From Alviniconcha marisindica (taxonomy: Eukaryota > Mollusca > Gastropoda > Provannidae): DNA of 64,000 nt. Shown here in pieces: positions 61,601-64,000 of this stretch (positions are counted from its first letter, which is position 1; each line of letters starts with the position of its first letter). The notes below the pieces were generated by a model. That model made no database searches, had not been told where the DNA came from, and worked only from the letters and a program-made list of their open reading frames with translations. The DNA lies in NCBI GenBank assembly GCA_018857735.1, contig JABMCL010000176.1, positions 477,501 through 541,500 of the forward strand. Direction: 5' to 3'. A program made the position numbers and the translations under genes.

Positions 61601-64000
61601 TGTCAAGTCTTATGACTGTCGCAAGCTGATGTTCGACATTTTATGATTCTGCAGTAAAACAAAGCCAACAATCATAAGTTGAATGTAGCACTGTGTTTAA
61701 ATATATGTTTTTACATTTGTAGGTGAAGAGAAATGTAGAATCTTCAATAATTATTGTACTGTCAAGTCACATTTATGACATTGTCATACTTTGCTGTAAT
61801 GCTGATGTTCGACACTTTGTGTAGTTTTTTTTGTGCTATGTCAAGAAAAGAAACAAATTCCTCAAAACTGACTTTCCAGTGTGTCTGTTACCTACGCTAG
61901 AATGTCTGAATGGCAGAATGGATGAAACTTTGTGTTTTTGTTGTCAGAAAGAAAAGGTAAAATATTTAATTATGTCGGATGTCAGGTATTGCGACAAACA
62001 GTACATGTCAATATTTTTGTAAGAAGTCAGGCTGCAATAAATTTATTTGAAAATACTTATGAGGACATCCTTAATCTGTTTAAAGTGGTTGGGAATAAAA
62101 ATAATAATTTACCAGCCATACAGTAGCACTTTTGTGTCGCAATCCCTGACATCCGACATAATACACTTTTCATCTTTTAAAGATCGTTTTCTCAAAAACT
62201 AATAAAGTCGTTATCTTCCACTTTGAAGTGATGATTACCAATATAGTAAACATTCTAAAAACCTACTTCCTTTTACTTTATTTCATACTTTTTTTCCGAC
62301 CTACTGTGTCTTCTTTTCATGCACACCTTTTGGCACTTAGTCAAATGTCTCTTTACGATTTCCCTTTTACATCACAAGATCGATGGCTTTCATTCTGAAA
62401 GCGGAATCATAAGATGCACGTTTTGTTTTTGGCATCACTACGATCACCTGGCCCACTAAACGGGTACAGGTTTATCCTGGGTAGATTGGCCACCAACACT
62501 TTGATTTTGAACACTAAACAGGTACAGGTTTATTCTGGGTAGAATGGCCACCAATCATTCAAACTGCAATGAACTGCGGGGTTAGTTCAGTAAACTGCAG
62601 GTATGCATGTGAAGGCCTGTGAAGGTGCAGGTATGCATGTGAAGGCCTGTGAAGGTGCAACTGACTGTAAGGCGCAGGGGTCAAATGGTGTCACAATAAA
62701 GTGTTGCCTTTTACTGTTTTAGTCTGGCTGGTACAGGATGCAAACCAGCCGTGCCTTCAGACTGCAGCCAAACTCCTCCAGGACAGGCACATTTAGGACG
62801 CAGCTTTGTCCTCTCTTCATTCATCACAACTGAAGGCCAACTTCACGCTGAACCATCAAAACAACAAATCGTCCACTGCTACCAACAACCAGCCAGCTGA
62901 TGAATTACTCTGACCAATCACTGACTCTGGGCACGGCTAATATTCAGCCACAACCAGCCAAGCATGACAGGCAACAATGCGCCTTGCAGCAGGCATGTGA
63001 ACAGGATACCTGACAGCTGCAGTGAACAGGATACCTCTGACAGCTGCAGCAGGCCCATGAACAGGATACCTGACAGCTGCAGTGAACAGGATACCTCTGA
63101 CAGCTGCAGCAGGCCCATGAACAGGATACCTCTGACAGCTGCAGTGAACAAGACATCTCTGACAGCTGCAGTGAACAGGATACCTCCGACAGCTGCAGCA
63201 GGCCCATGAACAGGATACCTGACAGCTGCAGTGAACAGGATACCTGACAGCTGCAGTGAACAGAATACCTCTGACAGCTGCAGCAGGCCTGTGAACAGGA
63301 TACCTCTGACAGCTGCAGCAGGCCTGTGAACAGGATACCTCTGACAGCTACTGTCTCCTATCAAGTGAACCAATTTGTCCTTCACCAGCAAAAGGAAAAT
63401 CCTTGCTGATTCCTCACACACAAAAAGAAATAGTTATTTTCTTACCAGATTATGGGCTTCATCAAATATGATAATGTTCCCCTGGAGTTCAATGCCATGA
63501 GCTTTCCGGGACTGAAAAATAGTCAATTATACACCACATCAGAACTCATCACAACTGGATGGACACTTTTCACTTCTGCACAACACAAAGAAACATTCAA
63601 TTCCAATTTTTAAATGGATAAACAGCCTGTAAAAGCAAACCCAGGATGACACAATTTTTTTGCAGAAACAAGCGCCAGAAGTAAGGAACAAACAGCACAG
63701 AAACTAAAATCTCTGGGCAGCAGACCTGTAGCCAGAGAGCCAAAGTACAATGCACCAGATGTCTTTCTCACTGCAATGGTTGCAAGGCACACAGAAATTA
63801 GACTGAACACAATCTCAACCACAGGGGGCGACCTCAGGACAATGGGCCAAAATAACTGCTCACTCAAATCAACACTAATCAGGAAATCTTCTGTTTGCTA
63901 AATCAGATTCCAACTGCACTTTCTTTCAATATAAAAACAACACAAAAGGGGCATAATTTAAAGTAGCTGTTCCTTACCTTTGGATCAAGGGGATAGTTGT
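22408..64000 (-). CDS. RTEL1: RTEL1, regulator of telomere elongation helicase 1 (25 exons, 5' end outside window)
   Basis: RTEL1 is an XPD-family Fe-S superfamily 2 helicase, 5'-3', nuclear, that unwinds T-loops, D-loops and G-quadruplexes at telomeres and forks. Exons from 64000 leftward encode, in order: the DEAH box ([10 protein letters not shown]), [37 protein letters not shown] with [11 protein letters not shown] (motif III), [13 protein letters not shown] (IV), [15 protein letters not shown] (V), [19 protein letters not shown] (VI), a linker with a KKRK signal, and a harmonin-N-like domain ([17 protein letters not shown]). All phases match. About 766 residues precede the last exon. The Walker A and Fe-S exons are beyond the right edge. 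No second harmonin domain or PIP box was identified. The 3' limit of 22408 assumes read-through to the first stop. Extent is genomic; exons are listed separately. Confidence 0.95.
22856..22993 (-). CDS. RTEL1: RTEL1 exon, harmonin-N-like domain part 2
   Basis: Acceptor TTTCTGTTGCAG, donor CCTGTG|GTGAGC; phase 1 in and out. It encodes [20 protein letters not shown], then [15 protein letters not shown]. This is a close match to human FYQFVRPHHKQQFEEVC ... TGRGCGYRPEHSIP. Confidence 0.97.
23005..23290. repeat. Minisatellite, ~40-bp unit
   Basis: Six to seven units of CCCTATGGAAAAGCAACAAC plus CGTTACTTGACAACACC. Abuts the acceptor of the harmonin exon 2 but does not copy it. Confidence 0.92.
23722..23866 (-). 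CDS. RTEL1: RTEL1 exon, harmonin-N-like domain part 1
   Basis: Acceptor GTGCTGTCAG, donor CCGCA|GTACGT; phase 0 in, phase 1 out. It encodes [20 protein letters not shown], then [20 protein letters not shown], matching human [21 protein letters not shown] ... LGPLFAE. The acceptor and first ~19 exon bases are repeated twice more upstream. Confidence 0.95.
23867..24065 (-). repeat. Tandem copies of the harmonin exon acceptor
   Basis: Two further ~76-bp copies of CGGTGCTGTCAG|GTGAAGGCTGTGCTCACAG lie upstream on -. They are identical to the real junction across the splice site and early exon, diverging at GTGGCAGAC versus CGGTGTGG. Confidence 0.9.
24360..24845. repeat. Minisatellite, 18-bp unit
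   Basis: About 26 units of GTGGAGGGGACATTCACT and CACTCGCT/CACTTGCT variants arranged in a 36/54-bp higher-order pattern. Unit length divisible by three keeps several frames open on both strands; not a gene. Regular GGGG runs on +. Confidence 0.96.
24841..25259. other. Unique intron
   Basis: AT-rich unique intron between RTEL1 exons; no feature recognised. Confidence 0.6.
25265..25412 (-). repeat. Tandem copies of an RTEL1 exon end plus donor
   Basis: Two to three ~55-bp units. On - the real end reads ACCTGGCGCGG|GTGAGTTG, and the next copy reads ACCTGGCCCAG|GTAAGTTG, followed by TTTTGTATCTTCCCACCTCT. The first copied donor is a better consensus match than the real one. Confidence 0.85.
25413..25538 (-). 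CDS. RTEL1: RTEL1 linker exon
   Basis: Acceptor ATTTTCCAG, donor GCGCGG|GTGAGT; phase 0 in and out, 42 codons. It encodes [18 protein letters not shown], then a linker ending [10 protein letters not shown] that runs into the harmonin-like domain (compare human DRAKLFMVAVK). The linker itself is weakly conserved. Confidence 0.85.
25590..26210. other. Intron with diverged short repeats
   Basis: Diverged copies of a GGAAATTGGGACAA-type motif occur up to about 25800 (two clean copies at 25700-25750). From 25800 to 26210 I see unique sequence only. Confidence 0.6.
26219..26400. repeat. Two-copy duplication, ~90 bp
   Basis: Two copies of the block TTGACCGTGAGGCAGACTTT ... TTTGCCCTGAACTGAC, each with an internal doubling of GACTTTCACCTATACTGTGCT. 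Confidence 0.9.
26485..26700. repeat. Minisatellite, ~80-bp unit, 3 copies
   Basis: Three units sharing CAGGATGAACAAAGACCATT and CAACTGTATCAAAGGACA. Confidence 0.92.
26865..27400. repeat. Minisatellite, ~30-bp unit
   Basis: About 17 units around GGAAAGAGAAGGATAAAAAC with ATTAATATTA spacers. A higher-order repeat of about 300 bp is suggested by recurrence of AGTAATATTTGGAAAGAG at 26880 and 27168. Confidence 0.9.
27465..27515 (-). CDS. RTEL1: RTEL1 short exon with basic nuclear-localisation motif
   Basis: Acceptor TGTTTCACAG, donor AAGAAG|GTGAGC; phase 0 in and out, 17 codons. It encodes [17 protein letters not shown], matching the position and character of human GGRKKIRLV. Found from splice sites and frame, since it is too short for simple ORF detection. 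Confidence 0.85.
27530..27755. repeat. Minisatellite, 38-bp unit
   Basis: Six units of CAACAAATGGAATACTGTGT plus AACTAACACACTGGT. The edge near the exon (CAGCAACAAATGG) overlaps intron sequence 15 bp from the acceptor. Confidence 0.93.
27756..28387. other. Unique intron with CA-rich patch
   Basis: No gene recognised. CACA/CATCAACA-rich stretch at 28030-28145. Short splice-like fragments near 27900 do not join in frame to RTEL1. Confidence 0.6.
28388..28700. repeat. Minisatellite, 45-bp unit
   Basis: Seven almost identical units, core GGCACCAAAGGAATAAACAA plus ACTGGAAGTGAGCGG. The 45-bp length keeps several frames open on both strands; these ORFs are not genes. Confidence 0.97.
28734..28843 (-). 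CDS. RTEL1: RTEL1 linker exon (GLLSALE)
   Basis: Acceptor GTGGTTGTTCAG, donor AATGAG|GTAGGC; phase 1 in, phase 0 out. It encodes [15 protein letters not shown], then [12 protein letters not shown], matching human RGLLAALEHSEQ in the region after the helicase core. Confidence 0.9.
28850..29710. repeat. Minisatellite, ~39-41-bp unit, partly acceptor-derived
   Basis: About 21 units, core CACAACCACAAGGAGAGAAA plus GGTCACAGGACATACTTTA. On - the unit reads CTTGTGGTTGTGTAAAGTATGTCC-like, close to the real junction CTTGTGGTTGTTCAG|AGGACTATGTGTCC, so it looks derived from that acceptor, though CAG is no longer intact. Confidence 0.85.
29775..30325 (-). repeat. Minisatellite copying an RTEL1 donor
   Basis: About 12 units of 47-48 bp. 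On - each reads CTTGCCACAGGTATGGTGTT, a copy of the true donor GACTGCCACAG|GTATGGTG at 30326, preceded by a pyrimidine-rich TTCACTTTTGTACTCTT. Each unit thus also resembles an acceptor. Confidence 0.95.
30326..30488 (-). CDS. RTEL1: RTEL1 linker exon
   Basis: Acceptor TGGCTGTTGCAG, donor GCCACAG|GTATGG; phase 0 in, phase 1 out. It encodes [20 protein letters not shown], then [17 protein letters not shown]. Low conservation, as in the human linker after FFRVAERT. Supported by splice sites, phase and lack of stops. Confidence 0.8.
30560..30900. repeat. Minisatellite, 23-38-bp unit
   Basis: About nine units around AACCCTAGGTCCTCAGCACA with a second family AATACTGTGACAACCCTAGT toward 30900. Confidence 0.88.
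31053..31176 (-). CDS. RTEL1: RTEL1 exon after helicase motif VI
   Basis: Acceptor TTTTGCATTGCAG, donor AAAATG|GTGAGA; phase 2 in, phase 0 out. It encodes [20 protein letters not shown], then [15 protein letters not shown], matching human [21 protein letters not shown] ... FFRVAERT. Confidence 0.96.
31177..31640. other. Unique intron
   Basis: No feature recognised. Confidence 0.6.
31650..32212 (-). repeat. Minisatellite copying an RTEL1 donor
   Basis: About nine units of 56-58 bp. On - they contain CTAGGTGTGCTGGGTACTTT; the true donor of the adjacent exon reads GATACTAG|GTGTGCTGC. Copies carry AACTAG|GTGTGCT, differing by one base before the splice site. Confidence 0.92.
32213..32328 (-). 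CDS. RTEL1: RTEL1 exon, helicase motif VI
   Basis: Acceptor TGTTTTCAG, donor GATACTAG|GTGTGC; phase 0 in, phase 2 out. It encodes [18 protein letters not shown], then [19 protein letters not shown]. QxxGRxxR is motif VI, with arginines that contact ATP. Arrays copy both its acceptor and its donor. Confidence 0.97.
32329..33260 (-). repeat. Minisatellite copying the motif VI exon acceptor
   Basis: About 25 units of 33-40 bp. On - each contains GTTTTCAGAGTCTGACAGTC; the true acceptor is GTTTTCAG|AGTCTGTCGGGG. Most units keep an intact TTTTCAG|AGTCTG, so about 20 decoy acceptors precede the real one. At least three subfamilies are arranged in blocks. Confidence 0.95.
33464..33604 (-). CDS. RTEL1: RTEL1 exon, helicase motif V
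   Basis: Acceptor TTTCTGTCACCAG, donor CACAAG|GTGAGG; phase 0 in and out, 47 codons. It encodes [19 protein letters not shown], then [19 protein letters not shown], near-identical to human ASEGLDFSD ... LPYPPRMDPRVVLKMQFLD. The exon begins GTAAGC, itself a good 5' splice site. Confidence 0.97.
33605..33740 (-). repeat. Two-copy duplication of the motif V exon acceptor region
   Basis: A ~70-bp block ending TGTCACCAG|GTA occurs twice (33605-33675 and 33676-33740), diverged about 20 percent. Confidence 0.75.
33741..34504. other. Unique intron with G-rich tract
   Basis: No gene recognised. A G-rich run lies at 34253-34284. Confidence 0.6.
34505..34935. repeat. Minisatellite, 33-bp unit
   Basis: About 13 units, core AAAGGTTCATCACATTCCTG plus TTCCAAAGAAAAG. 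Unit divisible by three, so open frames on both strands are artefacts. Confidence 0.96.
34936..36098. other. AT-rich unique intron
   Basis: No conserved coding recognised. It leads into the piggyBac-like fragment at 36099 and may contain its decayed 5' part. Confidence 0.5.
36099..37045 (+). pseudogene. Decayed piggyBac-type transposase fragment
   Basis: Frame one reads [17 protein letters not shown]; after a +1 shift near 36150, [20 protein letters not shown] then YLVQHYR. At 36965 the text resumes as [26 protein letters not shown]. These match piggyBac-family blocks (MSRDRF ... FADN; TVDExxVxFKGRLSFxQYxPxKP), including the first catalytic Asp. The gap is filled by a minisatellite with a plausible donor CTACCG|GTTTGT and acceptor CAGGTAG. 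Opposite strand to RTEL1, inside its intron. A relic, broken and truncated. Confidence 0.7.
36536..36955. repeat. Minisatellite, ~52-bp unit
   Basis: Eight units of GAGGTATTTTAGCAGTTCAC plus TTATGAATGTTACTTCATGTG, located between the two piggyBac-like blocks. Confidence 0.95.
37050..37575. repeat. Minisatellite, ~38-41-bp unit
   Basis: About 13 units, core GTCAGTGGAGTGGTCACGTT plus ACACTGTGTGTTTGCAATGT. It starts within the piggyBac-like segment (AGCTGTGTGCTTGCAGTGTGTCAGC), so the transposase relic appears to have seeded it. Confidence 0.92.
37605..38795. repeat. Minisatellite, ~36-bp unit, split by a transposon
   Basis: Units of GGGACAGCCATGGGGTGAAA plus TGGCTCTGGCTTTTCCT occur at 37605-37690 (2 copies) and 38571-38795 (6 copies). 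The intervening 880 bp is a TIR element, so the array predates the insertion. Confidence 0.93.
37691..38570. mobile_element. Non-autonomous TIR element, copy 1 (880 bp)
   Basis: The ends are inverted copies of CAGACCTGT(C/T)TACCCCT. A 6-bp target duplication GGACAG flanks it (37685-37690 and 38571-38576). No transposase seen. It shares its outer ~430 and ~80 bp with copy 2 at 39294; copy 2 lacks the ~370-bp middle. Superfamily unassigned: 6-bp duplications occur in several groups. Confidence 0.85.
38972..39049 (-). CDS. RTEL1: RTEL1 exon before motif V
   Basis: Acceptor AATCATTTGAACAG-like (GATTTGAACAG), donor GGGAAG|GTAGGA; phase 0 in and out, 26 codons. It encodes [18 protein letters not shown], then FMAVCRGK, matching human TISAYYARV ... 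TFLAVCRGK. Its acceptor is the seed of the upstream array. Confidence 0.95.
39050..40565 (-). repeat. Minisatellite copying an RTEL1 acceptor, split by a transposon
   Basis: About 30 units of 24-39 bp (39050-39293 and 39799-40565). On - they contain GATTTGAACAGGCCATAGTG; the true junction is GATTTGAACAG|GCCATAGATG. Nearly every unit keeps AACAG|GCCAT. The 505-bp TIR element interrupts it. Confidence 0.95.
39294..39798. mobile_element. Non-autonomous TIR element, copy 2 (505 bp)
   Basis: The same family as copy 1: inverted ends CAGACCTGTTTAC, target duplication TTATCA (39288-39293 and 39799-39804). Internally deleted relative to copy 1 (join near 39712). Inserted into the acceptor-copy array. 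Confidence 0.86.
40566..41269. other. Unique intron
   Basis: AT-rich, no feature recognised. Confidence 0.6.
41270..42383 (-). repeat. Minisatellite copying an RTEL1 donor
   Basis: About 21 units of 51-57 bp. On - each contains CTGCTTCACAGAGGTACACT or GGTAACACT; the true exon end is GCCTTCACAGAG|GTAACG at 42384. Every unit therefore carries TTCACAGAG|GTA, with TTCACAG also readable as an acceptor. Confidence 0.95.
42384..42443 (-). CDS. RTEL1: RTEL1 exon (VVVEPRGKG), 5' edge uncertain
   Basis: Donor ACAGAG|GTAACG, phase 0 out. It encodes [20 protein letters not shown], matching human MEALKPLFVEPRSKGSFSE. The only in-frame acceptor I see is CTTCTGGAG|GGA, which lacks a pyrimidine tract and gives an exon about seven codons shorter than in vertebrates. 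The bases upstream (AAAGGCGCCTTC) duplicate the exon's own 3' end, so the start may have been rearranged. Confidence 0.75.
42480..43330. repeat. Minisatellite, ~38-46-bp unit
   Basis: About 20 units, GGAGATTTCTACAGGACATA plus variable CAACAACAATAATAA. The trinucleotide part varies in copy number between units. Confidence 0.96.
43655..43740 (-). CDS. RTEL1: RTEL1 exon, helicase motif IV
   Basis: Acceptor GTGTGCAG, donor TGGCAG|GTGAGT; phase 1 in, phase 0 out. It encodes [18 protein letters not shown], then [11 protein letters not shown], matching human [27 protein letters not shown]. Confidence 0.97.
43745..43850. repeat. Short minisatellite
   Basis: About seven units of CATCACCATACATCCCCACG and variants next to the motif IV exon. 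Confidence 0.9.
43885..44612. repeat. Minisatellite, 33-bp unit
   Basis: About 22 units of CCCCACAGAAAGTACTGTTT plus CCTGGTCAAACTA. T/C at one site marks blocks of identical neighbours (44100-44290 all C). All frames stay open for hundreds of codons; not a gene. Confidence 0.97.
44863..44903 (-). CDS. RTEL1: RTEL1 short exon
   Basis: Acceptor GGTATTTTCAG, donor CATTG|GTATGT; phase 2 in, phase 1 out, 41 bp. It encodes [14 protein letters not shown], matching human RFSEECLSSLGKALG. Confidence 0.9.
44904..45565 (-). repeat. Minisatellite resembling an RTEL1 acceptor
   Basis: About 15 units of 27-47 bp. On - they read CTGTATCTGGTGTGTTCAGG then TTCCCCATCC; the true junction is CTGTATCTGGTATTTTCAG|GTTCACAGA. 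The unit retains TTCAG|GTTC. Confidence 0.88.
45566..45600 (-). repeat. Partial copy of an RTEL1 exon
   Basis: On -, CCTGATGGCACCACGCTCAG repeats the middle of the exon at 45616-45729 (CCTGATGGCACCACGCTCAA) in the downstream intron: a ghost exon fragment. Confidence 0.85.
45616..45729 (-). CDS. RTEL1: RTEL1 exon (ENPHVIEK)
   Basis: Acceptor TGTTGACCAG, donor AGAACAG|GTCAGT; phase 2 in and out. It encodes [20 protein letters not shown], then [17 protein letters not shown], matching human [22 protein letters not shown]. Confidence 0.97.
45765..46445. repeat. Minisatellite, ~28-32-bp unit
   Basis: About 24 units around CACCCACACTTACAGCAATA and CCCACAGCAACATACCCACA, in a higher-order pattern of about 150 bp. 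Confidence 0.9.
46600..47765. repeat. Minisatellite, ~38-60-bp unit
   Basis: About 26 diverged units around CAGCTGATGCAAGTTAGATC and CGACATGTATCAGTTGTC. Confidence 0.93.
47977..48109 (-). CDS. RTEL1: RTEL1 exon, helicase motif III
   Basis: Acceptor TGTCTGACAG, donor GCAGAT|GTAAGT; phase 1 in, phase 2 out. It encodes [20 protein letters not shown], then [17 protein letters not shown], matching human [13 protein letters not shown] ... LILTSGTLAPVSSF. Confidence 0.97.
48110..48440 (-). repeat. Tandem copies of acceptor and part of the motif III exon
   Basis: Two ~103-bp copies of CTGACAG|AGCGAGTGCTG plus intron, then at about 48340-48395 a longer copy of the exon itself. On - that copy reads GTGCTGAGTTACTGGTGCTT and would encode [13 protein letters not shown]. 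It ends by reverting to intron text. Confidence 0.9.
48441..48938. other. Unique intron
   Basis: A ~32-bp two-copy duplication (AGTTCTGGGATTCTAACATG) lies at 48520-48580. Otherwise no feature. Confidence 0.6.
48939..49023 (-). CDS. RTEL1: RTEL1 exon with GC donor
   Basis: Acceptor GTTGTGTGCAG; the donor appears to be AAAGCAG|GCGAGT, a GC-AG intron, because it is the only in-frame join (phase 1) to the motif III exon. It encodes [20 protein letters not shown], then GGKEKA, matching human VHIHPD ... RRPGKVLSYW. Confidence 0.85.
49030..51130. repeat. Large CA-rich minisatellite, 2.1 kb
   Basis: About 40 blocks of CACAGACTGGCACACCATCA, CATAGCCAGC, GACACATCACTACACAGCC and (CA)n, in a higher-order unit of about 70 bp or its shorter form. 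A copy of the first 50 bp next to the exon recurs at about 50595-50645. Confidence 0.96.
51457..51531 (-). CDS. RTEL1: RTEL1 exon
   Basis: Acceptor TTTTCAATTGCAG, donor TACAAG|GTGAGC; phase 0 in and out, 25 codons. It encodes [15 protein letters not shown] and ends LAQHYK, matching human IIQIVFSVDPSEG ... LQSYK. Confidence 0.93.
51532..51894. other. Unique intron
   Basis: No feature recognised. Confidence 0.6.
51895..52295. repeat. Minisatellite, 36-bp unit
   Basis: Eleven units of GTGATGTACACAGCACCTTT plus TGAAATATCCACCAAG. The unit is a multiple of three; ORFs on both strands are artefacts. Confidence 0.97.
52350..53020. repeat. Minisatellite, ~23-bp unit
   Basis: About 28 units of CAGTCAGCGCCTGCATACAA plus ACA. 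Confidence 0.96.
53115..53855. repeat. Minisatellite, 35-42-bp unit
   Basis: About 19 units of AAGGCTGTGATGCAGTGAAA plus TGTGCAAAGGAGTCCCCCC. C-run length varies freely. It begins about 25 bp from an RTEL1 donor. Confidence 0.96.
53878..53939 (-). CDS. RTEL1: RTEL1 exon ([12 protein letters not shown])
   Basis: Acceptor TGTGGCTGCAG, donor TTGAAG|GTATAG; phase 1 in, phase 0 out. It encodes [20 protein letters not shown], then K, aligning with human GVFTNTAGLQKLADI. The exon begins GTACGT, which matches a 5' splice site. Confidence 0.9.
53940..54290. other. Unique intron
   Basis: No feature recognised before the donor-copy array. Confidence 0.6.
54290..54783 (-). repeat. Tandem copies of an RTEL1 exon end and donor
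   Basis: Seven to eight units of 57-67 bp. On - each contains ATGGTCGCCCA(T/C)TTCAACAC then TGATGGTAAGGGATGGTGAA, a copy of the last 25 exon bases plus the donor at 54784. Some carry one to three substitutions. Confidence 0.95.
54784..54884 (-). CDS. RTEL1: RTEL1 exon ([13 protein letters not shown])
   Basis: Acceptor TTTTTCTTCAG, donor GATG|GTAAGG; phase 2 in, phase 1 out. It encodes [20 protein letters not shown], then [13 protein letters not shown], matching human [26 protein letters not shown]. The first of a chain of identical donors was chosen. Confidence 0.95.
54885..55500. other. Unique intron with GT microsatellite
   Basis: A GT/TGTG-rich patch lies at 55172-55255; nothing else recognised. 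Confidence 0.6.
55500..56050. repeat. Minisatellite, ~50-bp unit
   Basis: Eleven units, core TGTTCAGCCAGTTGTGAAAA plus GCAACCACAGAGACAGCGGACACACAGG split by small indels. Confidence 0.95.
56099..56171 (-). CDS. RTEL1: RTEL1 exon (LLELEELID)
   Basis: Acceptor AATTTGGCAG, donor GGCCT|GTGAGT; phase 1 in, phase 2 out. It encodes [20 protein letters not shown], then KPG, matching human ILLRLEGAIDAVELP ... VTKPG. Confidence 0.92.
56172..56770 (-). repeat. Minisatellite copying an RTEL1 acceptor
   Basis: About 11 units of 40-53 bp. On - each contains AATTTGGCAGAGACCTTACT, identical to the true junction AATTTGGCAG|AGACCTTACTG, followed by GTAGTGACTGTGTGTACGG. Up to ten perfect decoy acceptors. Confidence 0.96.
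56940..56978 (-). CDS. RTEL1: RTEL1 39-bp exon ([13 protein letters not shown])
   Basis: Acceptor TGTCATTTTGCAG, donor CTGAAAA|GTAAGT; phase 1 in and out. It encodes [13 protein letters not shown], matching human NMELEDIAKLK. Confidence 0.9.
56979..57417. other. Unique intron
   Basis: C-rich run at 57369-57388 only. Confidence 0.6.
57418..57565 (-). CDS. RTEL1: RTEL1 exon (CEESASFDL)
   Basis: Acceptor CCTTCAACGCAG, donor GCAGCAA|GTATGT; phase 0 in, phase 1 out. It encodes [18 protein letters not shown], then [18 protein letters not shown]. It begins as human [18 protein letters not shown]. Confidence 0.96.
57566..57930. other. Unique intron
   Basis: No feature recognised. Confidence 0.6.
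57940..58225. repeat. Minisatellite, ~39-bp unit
   Basis: Seven units of CACCTCTGCACCTTTGTGTG plus ACTTTGGGCATGCTGCAAAC. Confidence 0.95.
58983..59020 (+). CDS. Possible first coding exon inside the TIR element
   Basis: ATG followed by [11 protein letters not shown] and donor GAAAG|GTACGT. A good acceptor at 59711-59713 (TATTATTTCAG) continues in frame as [16 protein letters not shown], then a stop exactly where LINE sequence begins. It may be the start of a gene interrupted by the LINE. Weak: short and without homology. Confidence 0.3.
59750..61145 (+). pseudogene. CR1/Jockey-like non-LTR retrotransposon ORF2 fragment
   Basis: Reverse-transcriptase and C-terminal blocks in shifting frames: [26 protein letters not shown]-like text with [36 protein letters not shown]; a LFEDDTI catalytic box (family [FY]ADD, Ala replaced by Glu); [52 protein letters not shown]. 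Frameshifts and stops make it dead. The N-terminal endonuclease is missing; truncation at about 59750 is typical of 5'-truncated LINE insertion. Confidence 0.85.
62458..62575. repeat. Two-copy duplication, ~57 bp
   Basis: Two copies of CACTAAACGGGTACAGGTTT ... GGCCACCAA, about 93 percent identical by eye. Confidence 0.9.
62990..63355. repeat. Minisatellite, ~26-35-bp unit
   Basis: About 12 units of TGAACAGGATACCTCTGACA plus GCTGCAGCAGGCC or GCTGCAG. On - they read CTGTCAGAGGTATCCTG, which contains AG|GTATCC but does not copy the neighbouring junction. Confidence 0.94.
63446..63511 (-). CDS. RTEL1: RTEL1 exon, DEAH box (helicase motif II)
   Basis: Acceptor CTATTTTTCAG, donor AATCTG|GTAAGA; phase 0 in and out, 22 codons. 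It encodes [20 protein letters not shown], then NL, matching human [21 protein letters not shown]. Asp-Glu of the DEAH box coordinates magnesium-ATP. Confidence 0.98.
63512..63977. other. Unique intron
   Basis: No feature recognised. Confidence 0.6.
63978..64000 (-). CDS. RTEL1: RTEL1 exon, partial at window edge
   Basis: Donor CCAAAG|GTAAGG, phase 0 out. It encodes NYPLDPK, matching human YNYLLDAK directly before SRRAHNI. The exon continues beyond 64000 toward the Fe-S cluster region. Confidence 0.95.

Larger units (their letters stand above)
58285..62342. mobile_element. TIR-bounded composite element, ~4.1 kb
   Basis: Perfect 20-bp inverted ends TGACTAAGTGCCAAAAGGTG at 58285-58304 and, inverted, 62323-62342. 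It holds almost no minisatellite, unlike everything around it. Contents: a GACGTCCGAC-type motif in many copies, a possible first coding exon, a CR1/Jockey-like LINE fragment, and AT-rich DNA with a partial duplication (TTGTACTGTCAAGTC ... GATGTTCGACA). No transposase identified and no clear target duplication, so the superfamily is open. Confidence 0.65.

Noticed and set aside
61831..62022. Cys-rich + strand frame (CFCCQKEK) as a transposase zinc finger
   Set aside because: Too short, with no recognisable family pattern. Left as unexplained sequence within the TIR element.
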